Source: Anaerolineae bacterium (GTDB lineage Bacteria > Chloroflexota > Anaerolineae > Promineifilales > Promineifilaceae). From it: a stretch of DNA of 64,000 nucleotides. The stretch is taken from NCBI GenBank assembly GCA_020848035.1, contig JADLAX010000095.1, forward strand, positions 124,001 to 188,000, given 5' to 3'. Made by a program: the position numbers and the translations under genes. Position 1 is the stretch's first letter. Every line of letters starts with the position of its first letter. Under the pieces are notes generated by a model. That model did no database searches and was not told where the DNA came from. It worked only from the letters and a program-made list of their open reading frames with translations. Shown piece after piece: positions 1-8,242 of this stretch.

Positions 1-39
1 AGATTGTCCCAATCTGTAATCTGTAAACGCCAGAGTTCA

Positions 40-91
40 GTAATTGGCAGATTCCACGCTCATTTATTTTGAAAAACTTTTTGCCAATTAC
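40..91 (+). repeat. 52-bp MITE-like element, copy 1
   Basis: This 52-bp segment begins GTAATTGGCAG and ends TTGCCAATTAC, which are imperfect terminal inverted repeats. It recurs in reverse orientation at 23854-23905 with 49 of 52 positions identical. It lies just upstream of the small gene at 134. It encodes nothing and is too short to move by itself. Confidence 0.75.
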
Positions 92-133
92 ACATACTGA
101 ATAAACCGTTAGAACTTAAGGAGTGGTTTACTT

Positions 134-337
134 ATGTTAACCTATTTTGTTGCGGCTCTTTTGTTTTTTGGCGGGGTGATTGTAATATTTGCCAGAGAGC
201 AGGTTTGGAAATTGACCGTTCTTTCCAATAAAATGAGCGGGCGGGCATCGGAACGAACCAGGGTTTGGGATGTCAGTATGGTCATCGTCGGTGTTGTTTC
301 AATTGTTCTGGCTATCGTTGTGATCTTTCTTCGCTAA
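134..337 (+). CDS. Small two-helix membrane protein, unknown function
   Basis: A 67-residue protein I do not recognise. It has an N-terminal hydrophobic helix (about residues 3-20), a short basic polar segment (about 21-46) and a second hydrophobic helix (about 48-66), so it is probably a hairpin in the cytoplasmic membrane. The ATG follows an AAGGAG ribosome-binding site at a good distance. It precedes a membrane-bound sensor kinase on the same strand with a 46-nt gap, so co-transcription is possible. An accessory role for that kinase would be speculation. Confidence 0.6.
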   Translation: MLTYFVAALLFFGGVIVIFAREQVWKLTVLSNKMSGRASERTRVWDVSMVIVGVVSIVLAIVVIFLR

Positions 338-383
338 AATTGATAAGCAAACCTACCTGGAAATCCTAGGGCAGAGGCAGGGA

Positions 384-1886
384 ATGGGCGTTATCAAATC
401 CACCACACAATGGGCAAGAAGCCTCAAAGGGCAAATGGCCATCTCTTTTCTGTTGGTGACGCTCGTTTCTATTTTTATCTCAGAACTGGTTATCTTTGGT
501 GGCATCCTATTCTCCCTGACCGGGGAAAATAGTTTAACACAGCGGGTTCAGCGAACAGCCACTGCCTATGCACAACAGCTGCCCGCTTACTTTGATGAAA
601 CGGGCCAGTTTGCCACAGGCTTTTTCTCTAACACGCTGGAACCCGATCTGAATCCCGGCCAAATTACGTTTAATGCCAGTGGCATCGTCATCTCCTACAT
701 TGATGGGATTAGTTCTGCTGGGGAAAAAGTAGCCGTGGGGCTGGTGCTCTCACCCGATTTTCAAATATTAGACAGCAGCTATCCGAGCCAATATCCTATT
801 GGTGGGGATTTACGCCAGGTCTTGCCAGAAAGCGCCACCCTGCTTGCCGATGTCCAAAGGGATATTAGCAACGTTGCGCAGTTTGAAATGAGTGGGACAA
901 CGTTTTTGCAAACGGCCGTTCCCATCTTTTCTAACACAAACAATGCACGACTGGGTTATGTGCACGTACACGCTCCCAATCTTCCCGCTGGCGCCAATCT
1001 CCTCTGGGGAACAGCCCTCCCCCTTCTCATCGGTGCCATGCTGCTGATGCTCCTAATTTTGCCCATTGGCTTGCTCTTTGGGCTGTTTGCCACTAGAGGC
1101 CCTATCAACCGGCTTGCCGCACTTACCGCTACCACACAGCGCTTTGCCCAAGGGGATTTCTCACAAAGGATTCCCATTAAACGGCAAGATGAACTGGGAA
1201 AATTAGAAAAACAGTTTAACGAAATGGCCGAACGCATTGTGGAAAGTATCGCGCGCGAAACCGAACTCATTGCGCAAAAGGGTGCTGCCGATGAGCGTGA
1301 GCGCATTTCGATGGAACTCCATGATTCACTTTCCCAGGACGTCTTTTCCCTGAACATGCTGGCCGGAGGTCTACAGGAAGCACTGCCAGATGAACATCCG
1401 ATCCAAACGCAAATCCGACTCCTGCAAAACACAATTGACCATATGATTCGCGAAATGCGCGCATTGATTATCGCCATGCGACCGTCTCTGCTGGAGGATC
1501 ACTCTTTTACTGACGCAATTCACTCTTACATCAACCATTACCATCGTCTAAACGTAAATATTTCGGCCCACGTAGAAGAAGGCTTGCAATTAGACCCCAT
1601 AAAGGAAAATGCGCTTTTCCGCATAGCCCAGGAATCCATCTCCAATGCTGTGCGCCATGCGGAAGCCAATAAAATTTTGCTATCATTGCGGTCAGTGGGG
1701 AGTAATATCATTTTGACCATCAAAGATGACGGCAAAGGGTTCAGCGTAGAAAAGGCTCATCCCGGTTTTGGACTGGAAACAATGAACGGCCGTGTGAAAG
1801 CCCTAAAAGGGTTGGTTCAGATCGATAGTTCTCCCCAAATGGGAACAATCGTTAAGGTGACAATTCCACATGACAGGAACTGCTGA
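384..1886 (+). CDS. NarL-family sensor histidine kinase (HAMP, HisKA_3, HATPase)
   Basis: A 500-residue membrane sensor kinase. It has an N-terminal transmembrane helix (about 20-45), an extracytoplasmic sensing domain (about 46-205), a second membrane helix (about 206-235), a HAMP linker (about 236-290) and a HisKA_3 dimerisation domain with the motif ERERISMELHDSLSQ, where His313 is the expected phosphorylation site. A HATPase_c domain follows, with the N-box around Asn421, the G1 box DDGKGF and a later GFGLETM motif. The start has a GAGG-type ribosome-binding site. It overlaps the response regulator gene by 17 nt, a typical translationally coupled pair. The signal is not identifiable from sequence. 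Confidence 0.93.
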   Translation: MGVIKSTTQWARSLKGQMAISFLLVTLVSIFISELVIFGGILFSLTGENSLTQRVQRTATAYAQQLPAYFDETGQFATGFFSNTLEPDLNPGQITFNASGIVISYIDGISSAGEKVAVGLVLSPDFQILDSSYPSQYPIGGDLRQVLPESATLLADVQRDISNVAQFEMSGTTFLQTAVPIFSNTNNARLGYVHVHAPNLPAGANLLWGTALPLLIGAMLLMLLILPIGLLFGLFATRGPINRLAALTATTQRFAQGDFSQRIPIKRQDELGKLEKQFNEMAERIVESIARETELIAQKGAADERERISMELHDSLSQDVFSLNMLAGGLQEALPDEHPIQTQIRLLQNTIDHMIREMRALIIAMRPSLLEDHSFTDAIHSYINHYHRLNVNISAHVEEGLQLDPIKENALFRIAQESISNAVRHAEANKILLSLRSVGSNIILTIKDDGKGFSVEKAHPGFGLETMNGRVKALKGLVQIDSSPQMGTIVKVTIPHDRNC

Positions 1887-2568
1887 CAAAATTACTGTTC
1901 TCATCGTCGATGATCATTTGGTTGTCCGGCAAGGCATTCGCTTTTTGCTAGAGCAAATGGAAGACATCGACATCATTGGCGAAGCCAGCAACGGGCAGCA
2001 GGCCGTTGACATGACCCAGCAACATCTACCCGACGTTGTCCTGCTGGATCTCATCATGACGCCCATGGATGGCATTGAAGCCACGCGAGAAATTCGCAAG
2101 CTCTCGCCCAAAACCCAGGTGATCATCCTGACCTCCCACCACAAAGATGACCAGATTTTTAATGCCATCAAAGCTGGCGCTCTCTCTTACCTGCTGAAAG
2201 ATGTCTCTTCTAACGAGTTGATGGCAGCTATTCGCGCGGCAGCAAACGGTGAAACTGTCTTAAGCTCCAGAGTAGCGCAGCGCGTTTTGCAAGAGATGCA
2301 AAAATCGGAAATTTCGCTACTGGATCAGCTGACCGCACGAGAGCTGGACGTGCTGACACGCATCGCCCACGGCCGTTCCAACCGAGAAATCGCTATCGAC
2401 CTGTCTATTAAAGACCAGACCGTCAAAACACATGTTTCCAACATTCTCTCCAAGCTCCATCTGGCCGACAGAACCCAGGCAGCTATTTATGCGCTAAAGC
2501 AAAAGCTAATTCCCCTGGATGAAGCTATGAATGAAGGAAATAAGGAATCAAACAAACATGCCCGCTGA
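1870..2568 (+). CDS. NarL/FixJ-family response regulator
   Basis: A 232-residue regulator, partner of the kinase it overlaps. The receiver domain has the acidic pair Asp14-Asp15, the phospho-acceptor Asp60 in VVLLDL, the conserved Thr in IILTS and Lys in LLKD. A C-terminal LuxR-type helix-turn-helix (about residues 155-220) begins LTARELDVL and contains the recognition region QTVKTHVSNIL. It is expected to bind DNA as a dimer when phosphorylated. Targets are unknown. A receiver-like fragment overlaps its 3' end. Confidence 0.93.
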   Translation: MTGTADKITVLIVDDHLVVRQGIRFLLEQMEDIDIIGEASNGQQAVDMTQQHLPDVVLLDLIMTPMDGIEATREIRKLSPKTQVIILTSHHKDDQIFNAIKAGALSYLLKDVSSNELMAAIRAAANGETVLSSRVAQRVLQEMQKSEISLLDQLTARELDVLTRIAHGRSNREIAIDLSIKDQTVKTHVSNILSKLHLADRTQAAIYALKQKLIPLDEAMNEGNKESNKHAR

Positions 2569-2701
2569 AACGCCTGTTCAATTGATTATTGCCAATCAAT
2601 CTGAAATTACAGTCTGCGGGTTAGTTAATAGCCTATGCAGACAAAATGACATCGACGTTGACGGTAGAAACGTACATTTCAGGCATTTGCAGCAAACTTA
2701 A
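2558..2701 (+). pseudogene. Short receiver-domain-like fragment (47 aa)
   Basis: A 47-codon frame starts with ATG inside the 3' end of the response regulator gene (11-nt overlap), after an AAGGAA-like site. It reads MPAETPVQLIIANQSEITVC and continues in a pattern matching the first beta strand and helix of a receiver domain, but Asn-Gln replaces the acidic pair and the frame stops before any phosphorylation site. I infer the remnant of a second response regulator lost by deletion. A functional small protein cannot be excluded. Confidence 0.4.
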
Positions 2702-2920
2702 TGCCCGATCCAACAGTGCCAAAACTTTACCTCTGAAACACTCCCATGTTATACTTCGGCCCAAGTTAAGGTGTCCTACAAGTTGGCCAGCAGTTCGCAG
2801 GGCTAACGATGCTGTGTAACGAAGTAGAGAACGAGACGGTTGGTAGTAACGGCCGTCTTGGCTCATCCACCGTCCGACTTCCCCAGGTCGGCGACCACAG
2901 CGCAGTACTCGGAGGTCATA

Positions 2921-3538
2921 ATGAACACGGAAATCCGCGGCACAGCTCACTTTCTCCAACAAGAAAACGTCCGTTTGCAAAAAGAAAACGAACGCTTGCA
3001 GCAAGAAGTTGTTCGTCTACGACTGATTTTGCGCAACCTGGGTAATCTCAACCAGATGACCCTGGCCATCAACTCCAACACCGATGTCCTTGCGCTGCTG
3101 GATCAAATCCTCCAGGCAGCCCTGGACAGCATCCAGGCGGAGGATGGCTCTCTGCTGCTGGTTGATGAAGAGACCAAGGAGCTGTCATTTGTGGTGGTGC
3201 ATGGCCAGGTACGCACCAAACTGGTGGGTCACCGCATTCCGTTGGGCGAGGGCATTGCCGGTTGGGTCGCCAAACATGGTGAATCGCTGGTCATTGGCAA
3301 CGTGCAAAACGACCCGCGCTTCTCAGCCCAAACGGACCAGGCGTACCAATTCAAAACCCGCTCGATGATCTGCGTGCCCATTTTGTTTAACGGCCGTGTT
3401 CTGGGCGTCATTCAGGCACTCAACAAGTCCAATCGCAAAGAGTTTGTCAACGGCGACATGGTGATGCTTAACGTGGTGGCCCAGCTGGCCGCCGGAGCCA
3501 TTGCCCGCGCCGAAAGCATCTTGCTCAACGAAGAGTAA
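2921..3538 (+). CDS. GAF-domain protein with N-terminal coiled coil
   Basis: A 205-residue soluble protein. The ATG at 2921 has a strong GGAGGT ribosome-binding site four bases upstream, so a longer frame from a TTG at 2840 is rejected. Residues about 10-40 form a leucine/glutamate-rich coiled coil (ENVRLQKENERLQQE). The rest is a GAF domain with LLVDEETKEL, the GEGIAGWVA motif and the C-terminal MVMLNVVAQLAAGAI helix. There is no output domain, so it probably senses a ligand or redox state and acts by protein contact. It follows the two-component genes after a 219-nt gap. No conserved chromophore residue is evident. Confidence 0.85.
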   Translation: MNTEIRGTAHFLQQENVRLQKENERLQQEVVRLRLILRNLGNLNQMTLAINSNTDVLALLDQILQAALDSIQAEDGSLLLVDEETKELSFVVVHGQVRTKLVGHRIPLGEGIAGWVAKHGESLVIGNVQNDPRFSAQTDQAYQFKTRSMICVPILFNGRVLGVIQALNKSNRKEFVNGDMVMLNVVAQLAAGAIARAESILLNEE

Positions 3539-3550
3539 GCAGATCTGGCC

Positions 3551-5092
3551 CTATTCGGCCAATACCCGGCAGCCCGCCTTGCTGGGATGATCCTGCACCC
3601 AGCGGCGGCCCGGCACCTGGCGCACCGCCCACAAAACGGCCGCATCCCCCCCGGCCGCCAGCAGCATCAAGGTTGACCACATGACCAGCAGCGGCAGCCG
3701 CATGGCCACGCCCAACAGCCCCGGAATGACGCCCAACACCAGCCCCGGCAGCAGCACCGTCAGCCGGTATGCCGAGGCCCGCAGCGGCACCGGGCAGTGG
3801 GCAAACGGGGCCAGCCCGGCCCAGTTAAAGCCAAAATGAATCTGGCGCAGCGGCGCACCACCCACCAGCCAGAACCCCACCGCATGCAGCAGCTCATGGA
3901 CCAGGATGCTCAGAGCAAACACCAGCAGCAGCGTCAACGTGCCGCTGAGCGACAGCTCAAAAAAGGCCACAAACGGCCAGAGTCCCCACACCCAGTAAAA
4001 CGGCCCCCAGAACAGCCCAAACGCCAGCGGCAGCATCAAAAAGGCGGTAAAGTTCGCCCCAGTCATGGAAATGGTGGCTTCGTAGTCGATAGCGGGCGAG
4101 ATGTCGGGGGCGGGACTGTGCGCAGCGGGACTGTCCGCAGCGAAACCGTCCGCCGCAATCTGCTGCACCTCCGCCAGCACCGGCATGGCTTCGGGGAGAG
4201 GCGGCAGGGTGATGCGCGTATTGTCTTGCCGGGCCAATGCGCCGTCAAAAAAGGCCACCAGGCGGTGGCTGTACTCGTCAGGGCGTTCGTGCCAGCCCTG
4301 AGCGTGGCGCGCTTCGGGGAGCTGCCAAAGTTCGGCCGTTTCCGCCGCCGCTGCCAGATTTTTCAGCATGGCCGCTTCATCGCCTGAGCCAGTAGCAATG
4401 AGGAAAAGCGGCCGTTTCCCCAGCTTCTGCACCACGTCCCGGTTTGGCGGCAGCGGCGTTTGTTGAGCATAACGGCGGGCTAGCTGGGCCATCAAGCGCT
4501 GCTGCCAGACGTTGACGCGCCCCCACAGTGAGGTTGGTGCGGGCAAATCGGCCAGCGCAGCCGGGCTGAGGCCATCCACCGCCACGGCGCGAATGGCCAC
4601 CGTTTGCGCCGCAGCGTGCAGGGCAAACACGCCCCCCACCGACACACCCATCACGCCAATGCCCGCCGGGTTCACGTCGGGGCGCTTGCTGAGGTAGGCA
4701 ACGGCCGTTAACACATCATCCACCCCCGCCTGGCTGGTGGCAAAACGCCGCCCGCCGCTGCTGCCATGAGCGCGCAGGTCAAACATCAGCACGCCGTACC
4801 CGGCCTGCACCAGCGCTTCGGCGTGGTGCACCACCCCCAGGCGGTTGCCGCTGTGGCCGTGCAGCAAAATCACCGCCGCCGTGTTGCGCGATGGGATGTA
4901 CCAGCCGACCAGCGGCACGCCGTCCGGACTGGTCAGGGTAATCTCTTCATAGGTGACGCCTAAATTGGTGGGGGTGAAAAACGAAATGCGCAGGCGTGGT
5001 GGTCGGACAAAGAGATAGACGGCATAAAACGGCCGTATCACAAAATACATGATGAGCACAAAGACCAGCAGCTCTAGAAAAAACATACCCAC
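3551..5092 (-). CDS. Alpha/beta hydrolase fused to DUF3267-type membrane zincin
   Basis: A 513-residue two-domain membrane protein. An N-terminal helix (about 3-25) is followed by an alpha/beta hydrolase domain with LLHGHSGNR, the nucleophile elbow GVSVGG (Ser151), an acidic region near Asp238 and a C-terminal His263. A Pro/Ala-rich linker (about 295-335) leads to a four-helix membrane domain with the zinc motif HELLH (399-403) and a later GGD (Asp483), as in the DUF3267 putative zincin family. It stands alone on the minus strand, convergent with the GAF gene 13 nt away. I infer hydrolysis of an envelope ester or lipid plus a membrane protease. The substrate is unknown. Confidence 0.8.
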   Translation of the reverse strand: MGMFFLELLVFVLIMYFVIRPFYAVYLFVRPPRLRISFFTPTNLGVTYEEITLTSPDGVPLVGWYIPSRNTAAVILLHGHSGNRLGVVHHAEALVQAGYGVLMFDLRAHGSSGGRRFATSQAGVDDVLTAVAYLSKRPDVNPAGIGVMGVSVGGVFALHAAAQTVAIRAVAVDGLSPAALADLPAPTSLWGRVNVWQQRLMAQLARRYAQQTPLPPNRDVVQKLGKRPLFLIATGSGDEAAMLKNLAAAAETAELWQLPEARHAQGWHERPDEYSHRLVAFFDGALARQDNTRITLPPLPEAMPVLAEVQQIAADGFAADSPAAHSPAPDISPAIDYEATISMTGANFTAFLMLPLAFGLFWGPFYWVWGLWPFVAFFELSLSGTLTLLLVFALSILVHELLHAVGFWLVGGAPLRQIHFGFNWAGLAPFAHCPVPLRASAYRLTVLLPGLVLGVIPGLLGVAMRLPLLVMWSTLMLLAAGGDAAVLWAVRQVPGRRWVQDHPSKAGCRVLAE

Positions 5093-5233
5093 TCCACGTC
5101 ATCAGCTCCGCTAGAGAACGCCATTTTAACCCAAACAATGACAAATGACCGGGGTTTTCGCGTGCATCTGCATTGACGCCCCACCAGACACACTGTATGA
5201 TTGCCGCCTATTAACAATCCAACAGCAATGAAT

Positions 5234-5430
5234 TCAGGTGCGCCCCCCGCCCGGATGCGCAGCGCACAGAACAAAGTTTGCTCTGTAGGGGAAGCCCGGT
5301 GACTGGGTAAAAAACCAGAAGTCCGGCACTGTCCCGCAACGGTAAGATAATGGTTAATGGTTCACTGCCAATTGTTAATGGCTAACCATCTACAATTAAC
5401 CATATCAAGTCCGAGTACCTGCCTGGCTTC
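5234..5430 (+). promoter_or_regulatory. Cobalamin (AdoCbl) riboswitch
   Basis: The core of a cobalamin riboswitch is present: GGGGAAGCCCGGTGACTGGG, then a CCGGCACTGTCCCGCAACGG stretch ending about 5342, then the B12 box AGTCCGAGTACCTGCCT at 5408-5424. It precedes the btuF-like gene and is followed by an intrinsic terminator at 5491-5518, consistent with transcriptional shut-off by B12. The segment between the core and the B12 box contains an A/T-rich insert from a dispersed hairpin family. Boundaries are approximate. Confidence 0.92.
5348..5404 (+). repeat. Dispersed hairpin (AATGGTTAATGG family) inside the riboswitch
   Basis: This 57-nt A/T-rich segment contains ATGGTTAATGG and its near complement AATTAACCAT, so it can fold into a stem. 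It lies in a peripheral, length-variable arm of the cobalamin aptamer, leaving the core and B12 box intact. A related hairpin (AATGGTTAATGG with CCATTAACCATT) lies at 11397-11450 after the GIY-YIG gene. Confidence 0.7.
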
Positions 5431-5490
5431 ATGCTCGTAACCTTCGTGGACAAAGGGTAGCGAGTCACCATGATACTTTTTAGCGTTGAT

Positions 5491-5518
5491 GGCTCACCTC
5501 TGTGTGAGCCTTTTTGTT
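5491..5518 (+). terminator. Intrinsic terminator of the riboswitch expression platform
   Basis: GGCTCAC pairs perfectly with GTGAGCC across a six-base loop, followed directly by TTTTTGTTG. It lies 67 nt after the B12 box and 95 nt before the btuF start, the expected place for B12-controlled attenuation. Confidence 0.88.
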
Positions 5519-5612
5519 GTCTAAGAGCCAGGCAATTCAAAAACCAATCGATGCTTTGGGCCGCCTCCCTGGTCTGCAAGGGATTTACCTGTTCACCAGA
5601 AGGAGACAACCA

Positions 5613-6956
5613 ATGAAGCAGAAATTAACCCTCATCCTGCTGGCGCTGCTGCTGGGCCTGAGCCTGGCAGCCTGCACCACCGACACCCCCGTCAGCGAAC
5701 CGGCTGACCCCACCCCAACCACGGAAGTGGCCGCTGAGGTGGCGGTTGAACCCACGGAACCGGCTGAAGTTGAAGCGGAACCTGTGGCAGCAACGGCCGT
5801 TCCCGAAGCAACGGCCGTCCCCACCGAAGAACCCGCCGCAGAAGCCCCCACCACCAACCTCATCGACGGCTGCGTGGAAAACTACGACGCATCGGTTGAT
5901 TACTTCCCCGAAAAAGCCAGCGTCAGCCACGCCGATGGCTTTACCGTAGCATACTTCAACAATTACAAAGTCGTCACCGTGGCCGCCCCCTGGCTGGGCG
6001 CGGCAGACTCGGCCACCTACGTGCTGGTGCAGTGCGGCACCCCGGCCCCCGAAGGCTTCGACGACGCCGTGACCATTGAAGTGCCCGTCACCAGCTTTGT
6101 CTCTATGTCCACCACCTACCTGCCCTACCTGGACCAATTTGGCGTGCTGGACACGCTCGTCGGCGTGGATTTTGGCTTTTACGCCTACAACCCCACCGTG
6201 CAGGAAATGCTGGCTGCCGGGGAACTGGTTGAGCTGGGCAGCGGCGCCACCGTCAACGTGGAGGCCGCCCTGGAACTGGAACCGGATATCATCATGACCT
6301 CTGCCAGCGGCTCGGCCGACTTCGACACCCATCCCAAGCTGGAAGAAGTGGGGCTAACCGTGGTACTCAACGCCGATTACCTGGACATCACCCCGCTGGG
6401 CCGCGCCGAGTGGGGCAAGTTTATCGCCACCTTTTTCAACAGAGAGGCCCAGGCCGAAGCGTTGTTTAACGAGGTGGCCAGCGAATATGAAGCGCTGGTG
6501 ACCCTGGCGGCCGACGTGACCGAACGGCCGTCTGTCTTTGCCAACACCCCGTTTGAAGGCACCTGGTACATGCCGGGCGGCCAGAGCTACACGGCGCAGC
6601 TGTTCGACGTAGCCGGGGCCGACTATCTCTGGGGGGATGATGAGTCAACCAGCACCCTGTTCCTGGACTTCGAAACAGTGTTCGACCGGGCGGCGGAAGG
6701 CGACTTCTGGCTAAATCAGGGCTTTGTCACCACCCTGGCCGACCTGGAAGCCACGGATGAGCGGTTTGCCGATTTTGCCGCCTTCCAAAATAGTGCGCTG
6801 TACAACTATGATCTGCGCTCCAACGAATTTGGCGGCAACGACTTCTTCGAGAGCGCGGCGGCCAATCCGCACTGGGTGCTGGCGGATTTGATCAAGATTT
6901 TCCATCCAGACCTGCTGCCGGACCATGAATTTGTGTACTACCGGCTGGTAGAGTAG
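5613..6956 (+). CDS. btuF: B12/corrinoid ABC transporter substrate-binding lipoprotein
   Basis: A 447-residue lipoprotein. The ATG at 5613 has an AAGGAG site and begins a signal peptide (MKQKLTLILLALLLGLSLAA) ending at Cys21 of the lipobox. A Pro/Glu/Thr/Ala-rich linker (about 25-95) with two copies of TAV encoded by the ACGGCCGT octamer follows. The rest is a periplasmic-binding-protein type 2 fold (FecB/BtuF clan), including the characteristic segment LELEPDIIMTSASGS. The riboswitch upstream, with the permease and ATPase downstream, makes a corrinoid the likely ligand. A siderophore or heme ligand is less likely. Confidence 0.88.
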   Translation: MKQKLTLILLALLLGLSLAACTTDTPVSEPADPTPTTEVAAEVAVEPTEPAEVEAEPVAATAVPEATAVPTEEPAAEAPTTNLIDGCVENYDASVDYFPEKASVSHADGFTVAYFNNYKVVTVAAPWLGAADSATYVLVQCGTPAPEGFDDAVTIEVPVTSFVSMSTTYLPYLDQFGVLDTLVGVDFGFYAYNPTVQEMLAAGELVELGSGATVNVEAALELEPDIIMTSASGSADFDTHPKLEEVGLTVVLNADYLDITPLGRAEWGKFIATFFNREAQAEALFNEVASEYEALVTLAADVTERPSVFANTPFEGTWYMPGGQSYTAQLFDVAGADYLWGDDESTSTLFLDFETVFDRAAEGDFWLNQGFVTTLADLEATDERFADFAAFQNSALYNYDLRSNEFGGNDFFESAAANPHWVLADLIKIFHPDLLPDHEFVYYRLVE

Positions 6957-7018
6957 GGAGACTGGAGATTAGAGATTGGAGATTATGCCTTGAATCTCCA
7001 ATCTCCAATCTCCGTTGA
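6957..7018. repeat. Hairpin repeat (GGAGATTGGAGATT family)
   Basis: Tandem GGAGATTAGAGATTGGAGATT is followed by its complement AATCTCCAATCTCCAATCTCC, giving a long imperfect hairpin between btuF and btuC. The family recurs at 58150-58212 and inside genes near 27783-27860 and 30334-30412. It could modulate the ratio of binding protein to permease, but this is inference. Confidence 0.8.
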
Positions 7019-7024
7019 TAAACC

Positions 7025-8107
7025 ATGCAACCCATCTCAAGCGAAATGCCAACGGCCGTAACCCACCCCTCCAACCGCGCGCACCTGGCCATGAGCCTGC
7101 TGCTGCTGGCCTTGCTGGGCGCGTTTTTGCTCAGCCTGTTCATTGGCTCGGTGCGCATTCCGCTGGACGAGATTTTGGGCATCCTGCTGGGGGCCACGCC
7201 GGAGCGCGAAACGTGGGCCACCATTGTGCTGAAGTTCCGGCTGCCTAAGGCGGTAACGGCCGTTCTCGCCGGTTCGGCCCTCAGCGTCAGCGGGCTGCAA
7301 ATGCAAACGATGTTCCGCAACCCGCTGGCCGAACCCTTTGTCCTGGGTATCAACTCGGGGGCCAGCCTGGGCGTGGCCCTGGTGGTGCTGGCCGTCGGCA
7401 CCACCGGCGGCACCCTGCTGGCCGGGCTTGGCTTCCTCAGTGATTTTGGCATTGTGGTGGCCGCCAGCCTGGGCGCGGGGCTGGTGCTGCTTTTGGTGCT
7501 GGGCGTGGCCCGGCGCGTCGAAACGATGACCCTGCTCATCCTCGGGCTGATGTTTGGCTACGCCACCAGCGCCCTTGTCAGCGTGCTGCTCTACTTCAGC
7601 ATTGCCGAGCGAATCCAGGCGTACATCGCCTGGACCTTTGGCAGCTTTGGCGGCGTCACCTGGAGCCAGATGCAGGTGATGGCCCCCACGGTGCTGCTGG
7701 GGCTGGCCATCGCCTGGCTGTCGGCCAAGCCGCTGAATGCGCTGCTGCTGGGCGAAACGTACGCCCAGAGCCTGGGGCTGTCGGTGCGCCGCGCGCGCCT
7801 GGCCGTGCTGGTCAGCGCCTCCCTCATGGCCGGGGCGATTACCGCCTTTTGCGGGCCGATTGGTTTTGTGGGCATCGCCGTGCCCCACCTGTGCCGCAGC
7901 CTGTTTGGCACATCCAACCACCGGCAGCTTGTTCCGGCCACCATTTTGATGGGCGGCATTGTGGCCCTGCTGGCCGATTTACTGGCCCAGCTGCCCGGCA
8001 GCCAGATCACTCTGCCGCTTAATGCCGTCACTGCGCTGTTTGGCGCACCAGTGGTTACCTGGGTCATTTTACGCCAGCGCAATTTGCGCTCATCCTTTGC
8101 TGGATAA
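7025..8107 (+). CDS. btuC: B12-type ABC transporter permease (FecCD family)
   Basis: A 360-residue FecCD/BtuC-type permease with about ten membrane helices. Recognisable family segments are LRLPKAVTAVLAGSALSVSG-like (here beginning FRLPKAV), MFRNPLAEPFVLGINSGAS, GPIGFVGIAVPHLCR (the ATPase-coupling region) and the C-terminal LFGAPVVTWVILRQRN. Its length fits the family. The ATG at 7025 lacks a strong ribosome-binding site and lies after a hairpin repeat 68 nt from btuF. The B12 assignment rests on the riboswitch and neighbours, since the family also carries siderophores. Confidence 0.9.
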   Translation: MQPISSEMPTAVTHPSNRAHLAMSLLLLALLGAFLLSLFIGSVRIPLDEILGILLGATPERETWATIVLKFRLPKAVTAVLAGSALSVSGLQMQTMFRNPLAEPFVLGINSGASLGVALVVLAVGTTGGTLLAGLGFLSDFGIVVAASLGAGLVLLLVLGVARRVETMTLLILGLMFGYATSALVSVLLYFSIAERIQAYIAWTFGSFGGVTWSQMQVMAPTVLLGLAIAWLSAKPLNALLLGETYAQSLGLSVRRARLAVLVSASLMAGAITAFCGPIGFVGIAVPHLCRSLFGTSNHRQLVPATILMGGIVALLADLLAQLPGSQITLPLNAVTALFGAPVVTWVILRQRNLRSSFAG

Positions 8108-8139
8108 AGATTACAAGCCTAAATCTTTAGGGTTTATTC

Positions 8140-8225
8140 TTACCCTCACCCCAGCCCTCTCCCTGTGAGGGAGAGGGAGCCAATCCCCTCCCCCTTCCAG
8201 GGGGAGGGCCAGGGAGGGGGTCAGA
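8140..8225. repeat. Hairpin repeat between btuC and btuD
   Basis: CCCTCTCCCTGTGAGGGAGAGGG forms a compact hairpin, followed by a second C-rich/G-rich pair (CCCTCCCCCTTCCAGGGGGAGGG). It fills most of the 135-nt gap between permease and ATPase genes. No U-tract follows, so a classical terminator is unlikely. Confidence 0.7.
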
Positions 8226-8242
8226 TTGGTTAGGAACAAACG

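Noticed and set aside
2809..3045. Plus-strand frame before the GAF gene
   Set aside because: No ribosome-binding site and no similarity; the GAF start at 2921 has a GGAGGT site.
5514..5612. Upstream extension of the btuF frame
   Set aside because: It overlaps the terminator region and precedes a clear signal peptide start with AAGGAG at 5613.
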